DNA from: Candidatus Peregrinibacteria bacterium RIFOXYB2_FULL_32_7
GTDB taxonomy: Bacteria > Patescibacteriota > Gracilibacteria > UBA1369 > GWF2-33-10
DNA: 11,442 nucleotides
NCBI GenBank assembly: GCA_001787465.1
Contig: MFXJ01000027.1
Coordinates: 1-11,442 of the forward strand
Direction: 5' to 3'
The notes under the pieces were generated by a model that did no database searches, was not told the origin of the DNA, and worked only from the letters and a program-made list of their open reading frames with translations. Shown in pieces: positions 7,149-11,442 of the stretch (within the stretch, counting starts at the first letter, position 1; each line of letters opens with the position of its first letter). A program made the position numbers and the translations under genes.

Positions 7149-7988
7149 TTAGCTACTAATTCTGCCATATTCTTTATGATCCTCTTTTTTGTCAAACAAA
7201 TATGATAAAAAGAGATATCCTATTATGAGGAATGGCAAAATTAAAATAGTGAAATCTAATTCTAAAATAATATTAAAAACCGCATGTAGACTCATTGAAA
7301 TAATAAGGCCTTCTGTTATTTTTTCTTCTTTAAAAATCGTTTCTCCTTTTAAATGAATACATTTATGCAAAAAATTTATAATTTTATGTCTGTTTTTCAA
7401 AATTTCTTCTTGATAAATTGGTGTTGCAAAATTAGCAATGCCGTAATAATAGCCGAATATTCCAGAAAATAATATGTGGGCAAAAGTAGAAAATATTGAT
7501 CTAAAGATAAAGGCGATGACTAAATTTTCTACGCCTTGATGTTCCCATATCATTAAAAAATAAAGAATATTTTCTATAAATGCAAAACCTAAAGCCGCGA
7601 TAATGCTGAACTCAATCGAATCATCTATATTTCTGAAATATTTTTTATCTCCATATTTAACTACCGCATGTTTCATATATTCTTCGATGACACCGACAAA
7701 CATAAAAGAAAAAATTACACTAATAGGAATGGTTAATAAATCGCCGATTTGAATCAGATGATGATCAAAGTTGTTTAAATAAAAAAATATATTTATTTTA
7801 GGTATATATTGCCAGGTCCATTTATAAAACATTATTGGTATTACAGACAACATCCCACCTATGAAGGTAATTAAAATAAGTCTTCTTGGTTCAGGATCTT
7901 TTATATAAAAAAGATATCCCCAAATAATTATAGGAGTAATGGCTAGGATTATAGCAATAATGATTTTGAGAATGAGGATAAAATCCAT
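7149..7988 (-). CDS. PrsW-family intramembrane metalloprotease
   Basis: 279 residues with about seven or eight hydrophobic segments. The family motifs are all present: Glu102-Glu103-x-x-Lys106 (GVIEEYMKHAVV), Glu139-Asn140 in GFAFIENILYF, His171 in FRSIFSTFAHILFSG, and His235 with Asn239 in SLHAVFN. These residues are taken to form the metal-binding active site within the membrane. The best-studied member, Bacillus subtilis PrsW, makes the first cut in the anti-sigma factor RsiW during envelope stress; whether this protein does so is not known, and no sigma/anti-sigma pair lies in the window. An unusual polar insert of about 35 residues (190-226, with HKCIHLKGETIFKEEK) sits before the last conserved segment. 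The gene begins 24 bases after the ATPase gene, on ATG at 7988, with an A/T-only spacer and no ribosome binding site; likely cotranscribed. Confidence 0.9.
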   Translation of the reverse strand: MDFILILKIIIAIILAITPIIIWGYLFYIKDPEPRRLILITFIGGMLSVIPIMFYKWTWQYIPKINIFFYLNNFDHHLIQIGDLLTIPISVIFSFMFVGVIEEYMKHAVVKYGDKKYFRNIDDSIEFSIIAALGFAFIENILYFLMIWEHQGVENLVIAFIFRSIFSTFAHILFSGIFGYYYGIANFATPIYQEEILKNRHKIINFLHKCIHLKGETIFKEEKITEGLIISMSLHAVFNIILELDFTILILPFLIIGYLFLSYLFDKKEDHKEYGRISS

Positions 7989-8012
7989 TAATCTTAAATT
8001 TAAAATTTACAA

Positions 8013-10271
8013 TTAAATTAACGGTGTCGCGAATTCTGGTTCACCAAAGTCTTCTGGTTTAATATCTTCATCGCTATCTAGTGCGCCTTCGTCCCAGGCT
8101 TTTAATTTTTTTTCTACTTCGTCTATGTGCGTACAATATTTTTTCCTAGATAAATCTCTAATTTCTTTGGAAATATCATTTGTTGGTGGTGGTACATTCA
8201 TTGTTACTCCAGAAAAAGCATCTCTAATTTCGCCTTTTACAGAAATTTTTAAGTACATTTCTCTGATGGCCAGATTGATAATATCTCTTTCGGAAAATCT
8301 CGGATTATATTCTCCAGCAAGGACAGAGGCATCTTCAGCACCAACACGAAAACTAACTATAGATCCAACATTTCCAAAGATGGTTTTTCTTATTTTTTCA
8401 GATAATTGTCCCATAAATTGATGCGCTAAAGTTAAATTTAAACGATATTTTCTAGCTTCAGATAAAATTTCATCAAAAGTATCAGTGGCAAAATTTTGGA
8501 ACTCATCCACATAAAAATACCAATCTTTTCTATTTTCTTCTAAAGTATCCGCACGGCTCATTGCGGCTTGATAAATTTTTGTAATAAATAATGACCCAAG
8601 AAGTTGCGCATTTTCTTCACCAAGAATTCCTTTTGGAAATTTAACCAGCAGAATTTTACTACTATCCATTACATCTCTTAAATTTATTTTATTTTCTGGC
8701 TGTCCAATTATATTTCTAATTAATTTAGTTGAGACAAATTGACCAACTTTATTAAGAAGAGGGGTAATAGCTTCATTATCAAATTTCTCACTCCAACCGG
8801 CAAATTCATTGACCCAGAAATTTTTTACGACTGAATCGTCAATTCTAGCCACAATTTTTTGTCGATAATTTTTATCAGTAAGCATTTTTAAAATACTTAA
8901 AATGGTGGTGTTTGCGGAATCAAGAAGAGCTAAAGTTGTGTATCTAAGGACATGCTCAAGTCGAGGTGACCAATTTGTACCAAATAATTTTTTGAAAATT
9001 TCAATAAAGCCAAGCGTTACCCTAACACGATATTCAGGTGGTACCTGTTCTAGTGGATTAAACGAAATTGGATAATTAATGTCAGTTGGATCAAATATAA
9101 TTACATCATTTTTTCTTTCTGGAGGGATGTATCTTAAAATATTATCCACAAGATCGCCGTGCGGATCCAAAACCCCCATTCCCTTACCAGCCGCGATATC
9201 AGCTAACATTAGCAGTTCTAATAATTTAGATTTTCCTGATCCACTTTTCCCAACTGTATATAAATGCCGACGCCTGTCTTTTCTATAAATTCCAAATTTT
9301 GTACTTTGATTATGGAAGTTAGTAACGCCAAAAAATGAGATTACATCAGGTCCACCTTCTTTTGGCAGATCTCTTGGCGGTTCTCCTTTTCGTGAGGTTA
9401 CATAAACGCTATTTGGAATTTTAGCTGGATCAGGGATGTGATAAATAGTAGTTAGTTCTTCGCAGGATAAAAGATAAGCATCGCTTGGAATTTGTAGATT
9501 CGTATAGGCTTCGATAAATTTAGTTGAATTTTTATTTGTATGGGTAAAAGCATTTTGATCAATTGTATTAAATTGATGAAACCCTTGAATGACTGAATGT
9601 AGTTTGTGTTCAGCTTGTTCAGCAGTTTTTGCTAAAAATCCGATTCTTACTTTAACTCGATAAGAATGCTGATCAGCTTTTTTTACAAAATGTTCTTTAT
9701 CTTCAGCTTTTAATCCTTCCCTGCCTTTTAATTTAAAATAATTTTTAATCCGAAAAAGATTTGGGACACCAATAAAACGCATTTTAAGTCTTCGAATAAA
9801 ATTTAATTTCCAATCGTCTGGTTCGGCTTTGGAAGCTATTTGGATCCAAGCTTCTTCATCGTCTTCTAGTTTTGTTAAAATCGCACCTAATCCAGCCAAA
9901 CTATCGCCGTCAAAATGATGAAAAGTTTTAATCGGATAAATATCGCTTCTGGTAAGTTTGAGTTCAGCACATTTAAATCTTTGAATTCGGTCTTTGTTTA
10001 AATAAGCGTAATCTTTCATTTCTTCTATTTCAGCATATGGATAAGAAGCATATATTTGTCCTTCCACGAGCTCTTTTAAATGCGCTTTAACTCTGACGTA
10101 GAAATAAATATGCTGATTGTATGAAACTATTTCAAATCCAATTTTATCTCCATGCGCGCCTTCATGCAGATTTTCAAGTAATTGTTCAAATTTATGTGCA
10201 GTATTATCTTCGGGAGGGATCTTTATTAACATTAGTTTTATTGAGTCGGAATTTTTAGCGTGAGAGGACAA
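8013..10271 (-). CDS. VirB4/TraD-like secretion-type ATPase (HerA/FtsK superfamily)
   Basis: 752 residues. The C-terminal two thirds is a RecA-like motor: Walker A at 341-348 (GKSGSGKS), DPHGDL at 369-374, Walker B at 584-590 (WYFYVDEFQ, Asp589-Glu590), and a downstream glutamine motif, LTLAHQF (613-619). FGVTNF before Walker A and VSFRVGAEDASVLAGEY after it are typical of the TraD/TraG-type coupling proteins and VirB4-like ATPases common in CPR bacteria. In type IV systems such proteins energise DNA or protein transfer, or pilus assembly. Residues 1-330 are a mixed alpha/beta region with no membrane segment, so unlike classical coupling proteins this one appears soluble. The tail is acidic (about 725-752). 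The frame opens with TTG at 10271; ATG at 10232 (residue 14) is a serious alternative because an intergenic repeat reaches as far as 10270. No other type IV genes are in the window. First gene of the minus-strand block. Confidence 0.92.
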   Translation of the reverse strand: MSSHAKNSDSIKLMLIKIPPEDNTAHKFEQLLENLHEGAHGDKIGFEIVSYNQHIYFYVRVKAHLKELVEGQIYASYPYAEIEEMKDYAYLNKDRIQRFKCAELKLTRSDIYPIKTFHHFDGDSLAGLGAILTKLEDDEEAWIQIASKAEPDDWKLNFIRRLKMRFIGVPNLFRIKNYFKLKGREGLKAEDKEHFVKKADQHSYRVKVRIGFLAKTAEQAEHKLHSVIQGFHQFNTIDQNAFTHTNKNSTKFIEAYTNLQIPSDAYLLSCEELTTIYHIPDPAKIPNSVYVTSRKGEPPRDLPKEGGPDVISFFGVTNFHNQSTKFGIYRKDRRRHLYTVGKSGSGKSKLLELLMLADIAAGKGMGVLDPHGDLVDNILRYIPPERKNDVIIFDPTDINYPISFNPLEQVPPEYRVRVTLGFIEIFKKLFGTNWSPRLEHVLRYTTLALLDSANTTILSILKMLTDKNYRQKIVARIDDSVVKNFWVNEFAGWSEKFDNEAITPLLNKVGQFVSTKLIRNIIGQPENKINLRDVMDSSKILLVKFPKGILGEENAQLLGSLFITKIYQAAMSRADTLEENRKDWYFYVDEFQNFATDTFDEILSEARKYRLNLTLAHQFMGQLSEKIRKTIFGNVGSIVSFRVGAEDASVLAGEYNPRFSERDIINLAIREMYLKISVKGEIRDAFSGVTMNVPPPTNDISKEIRDLSRKKYCTHIDEVEKKLKAWDEGALDSDEDIKPEDFGEPEFATPLI

Positions 10272-10291
10272 TTTAGGAAAAAGGAAAAAGG
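10270..10291. repeat. 22-base direct repeat, copy 1 (GGAAAAA units)
   Basis: AATTTA followed by two GGAAAAA heptamers and GG. It matches copy 2 (10345-10366) at 21 of 22 positions. It reaches into the TTG that opens the ATPase frame at 10271. Origin could be slippage, duplication or a dispersed intergenic element. Confidence 0.7.
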
Positions 10292-10327
10292 ATAGAAAAA
10301 AATTGTTAAATAAAATTTACCTTGCGA

Positions 10328-10336
10328 ATTATAGCA
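10328..10336 (-). promoter_or_regulatory. Extended -10 promoter element for the ATPase-PrsW-SecG block
   Basis: On the minus strand the sequence reads TGCTATAAT, a perfect extended -10 element (TGnTATAAT). A -35 placed 17 bases upstream would be TTATCC (10356-10351), only half matching TTGACA, which is acceptable for an extended -10 promoter. Transcription would begin near 10321, about 50 bases before the TTG at 10271 or 90 before the ATG at 10232. This is the best promoter in the window. Confidence 0.6.
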
Positions 10337-10344
10337 TATGTTTT

Positions 10345-10378
10345 AATTTAGGATAAAGGAAAAAGGAAAAAGGAAAAA
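10345..10378. repeat. 22-base direct repeat, copy 2, extended to four heptamer units
   Basis: AATTTA is followed by GGATAAA and then three perfect GGAAAAA units (10358-10378). The first 22 bases repeat copy 1. The purine tract sits upstream of the extended -10 element and covers its presumed -35 position, and it abuts the left arm of the 19-bp inverted repeat. Confidence 0.7.
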
Positions 10379-10434
10379 GTTTTTTTAAAAATACTTTATT
10401 TTTAATTTAACTGAGAGTATTTTTAAAAAAACTT
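10377..10434. repeat. Perfect 19-bp inverted repeat upstream of the transketolase gene
   Basis: The left arm at 10377-10395 (AAGTTTTTTTAAAAATACT) is the exact reverse complement of 10416-10434, with a 20-base loop. The right arm ends 26 bases before the ATG at 10461. As both flanking genes point outward, a terminator for them is not expected here; a cis-regulatory structure, an operator or the footprint of a tiny mobile element are the alternatives. Confidence 0.75.
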
Positions 10435-10460
10435 AAGTCTTTAAATAAATTATGTAAATC

Positions 10461-11442
10461 ATGAATTTTTTTGCTTCGCTTCAAAATCATTATAAGTATT
10501 GGGATATTACATCTGATTTAGTGGATCAATGTATTGATATCGCTTTGAATTTAAGTCAAAGCGGTCATCCAGGCGGTTCAAGATCAAAAGTTCATATTTT
10601 GCTTGCTACGTTACTTTCTGGAGTAATGAAATGGGATATTAGAAATCCGCAAAAACGTTTTGCGGACAGATTTGTGCTTGCCGCTGGACATGCAAATCCT
10701 GTTGTTTACGCAACTTTGGCGGTTTTTAACGAAGCTTTAAAGAGAAAATTTGAAAGAACTGGGGATAAAAAATATTTTTGTCATTTGGGTAAAAAATTCA
10801 CTTTGTATCCTGAAGATTTATTAACATTAAGACAAAGAGGCGGACTTTCTGGACACGCTGAATCTGAAGGTAAAACCTTGTTTTTTAAATGTAATACTGG
10901 TCCTAGTGGTCATGGAGCTCCAGTTGCGGCTGGACAAGCTTTTGTTTATAAATATATCAATGCTCCTCAGACAAAAGTATTTATGCTGGAAGGCGAAGGC
11001 GGATTAACACCAGGAGTTGTTCATGAAACAAAAGATTCAGCTTACGGGCTTGGACTTGGGAATCTAATCGCTCTAATTGACTGGAATGATTATGGTATTG
11101 ATGACCGTAAATTTAGCGAAATTGTTTATGGCACTCCGCAAATTTGGTTTGAAGAGCATGGATGGAAAGCGGCTGGTGCTATTAATGGTTCTGATTTTTC
11201 AGCAATTATGAAAGCATATGATGAACTTTTAGAAAATAATGATGATTCCAAACCAAAAGCTCTTTGGGTAAAAACAAGAAAGGGGAGGGGTTATGGAAAA
11301 TATGATAATTTAAGTCATGGAGCGGCTCACAAACGTAATTCAAAAGAATTTTGGGATACAAAAAGAGAATTTGCTGATAAATATAAAGTGAATTTTGAAT
11401 ATCTTGATGCTCCTGAATGTTCATATGAAGAAAATAAAAAAC
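10461..11442 (+). CDS. Transketolase-like ThDP enzyme, N-terminal part (runs off window edge)
   Basis: 327 complete codons are visible, covering the thiamine diphosphate-binding domain of transketolase, which moves two-carbon units between sugar phosphates in the pentose phosphate pathway. Recognisable blocks: SGHPGGSRS (His36), LAAGHANPVVYA (His77), LSGHAESEG (His132), NTGPSGHGAP (145-154), and the cofactor motif region 176-209 (LEGEGG ... NLIALIDWN). Two positions depart from the standard pattern: Glu179 stands where the Asp of GDG normally binds the metal, and GPSGHG replaces GPLGQG. The spacing from Glu179 to Asn209 is 30, the same as between the metal ligands Asp155 and Asn185 of E. coli TktA. 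I cannot see whether the pyrimidine and C-terminal domains follow in the same frame, so it could be a full enzyme or a split N-terminal subunit. ATG start, no ribosome binding site; divergent from the ATPase gene. Confidence 0.9.
   Translation, partial: MNFFASLQNHYKYWDITSDLVDQCIDIALNLSQSGHPGGSRSKVHILLATLLSGVMKWDIRNPQKRFADRFVLAAGHANPVVYATLAVFNEALKRKFERTGDKKYFCHLGKKFTLYPEDLLTLRQRGGLSGHAESEGKTLFFKCNTGPSGHGAPVAAGQAFVYKYINAPQTKVFMLEGEGGLTPGVVHETKDSAYGLGLGNLIALIDWNDYGIDDRKFSEIVYGTPQIWFEEHGWKAAGAINGSDFSAIMKAYDELLENNDDSKPKALWVKTRKGRGYGKYDNLSHGAAHKRNSKEFWDTKREFADKYKVNFEYLDAPECSYEENKK

Noticed and set aside
8125..8421. Open frame of 98 codons on the plus strand
   Set aside because: Fully antisense to the well-supported ATPase gene; composition follows the complement of that gene and shows no recognisable domain. 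The same applies to the frame at 9079-9288.
10452..10457. ATG-TAA start-stop pair nine bases before and in frame with the transketolase ATG
   Set aside because: Could stall ribosomes in principle, but ATGTAA is expected by chance in such sequence and there is no other support.
11206..11424. Minus-strand open frame of 72 codons
   Set aside because: Antisense to the transketolase gene, with a histidine-rich product of the kind produced by reversed A/T-rich coding sequence.

Overview
The window is strongly A/T-rich, with gene-dense, short-spacer organisation, and suggests a small-genome bacterium of the Candidate Phyla Radiation (Patescibacteria), most likely a Parcubacteria-like lineage. This is an inference from gene content and style: a soluble VirB4/TraD-like ATPase, a PrsW-type membrane protease, a four-TM 'phage holin' family protein, SecG, an orphan peptide-binding protein, a divergent transketolase, and a very large unannotatable membrane protein. 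Purine-rich Shine-Dalgarno motifs are missing at essentially every start. Reading frames follow the standard bacterial code (no in-frame TGA). No rRNA, tRNA, CRISPR array or transposase is visible.

Layout. 1-396 (minus): the 5' part of rplI (ribosomal protein L9), running off the left edge. 397-587: divergent intergenic region with a candidate promoter on each strand and a weak hairpin. 588-4691 (plus): a single 1367-residue protein with a helical N-terminal part, a beta-rich repeat region that looks like a propeller, one membrane segment, an extracytoplasmic part resembling the TgpA pre-domain plus a transglutaminase-like Cys-His-Asp core, a second membrane segment and a helical tail. 4692-4777: short convergent spacer. 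10271 down to 4778 (minus): five co-directional genes, in transcription order VirB4/TraD-like ATPase, PrsW-type protease, PF04020 'holin' family protein, SecG, and a membrane-anchored extracellular solute-binding protein; spacers are 24, 80, 18 and 17 bases, so they may form one envelope-related operon. 10272-10460: divergent regulatory region with an extended -10 promoter (minus), a 22-base direct repeat built of GGAAAAA units and a perfect 19-bp inverted repeat. 10461-11442 (plus): N-terminal ThDP-binding part of a transketolase-like enzyme, running off the right edge.

How the genes relate: the minus-strand block is concerned with the cell surface (secretion channel subunit, peptide capture, membrane protease, small membrane protein, DNA- or protein-pumping ATPase). 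The giant plus-strand protein also spans the membrane and displays a probable thiol peptidase/transglutaminase fold outside the cell, with a large intracellular module. It is the least explained and most interesting object here. rplI and the transketolase are housekeeping flanks, though the transketolase has altered cofactor motifs.
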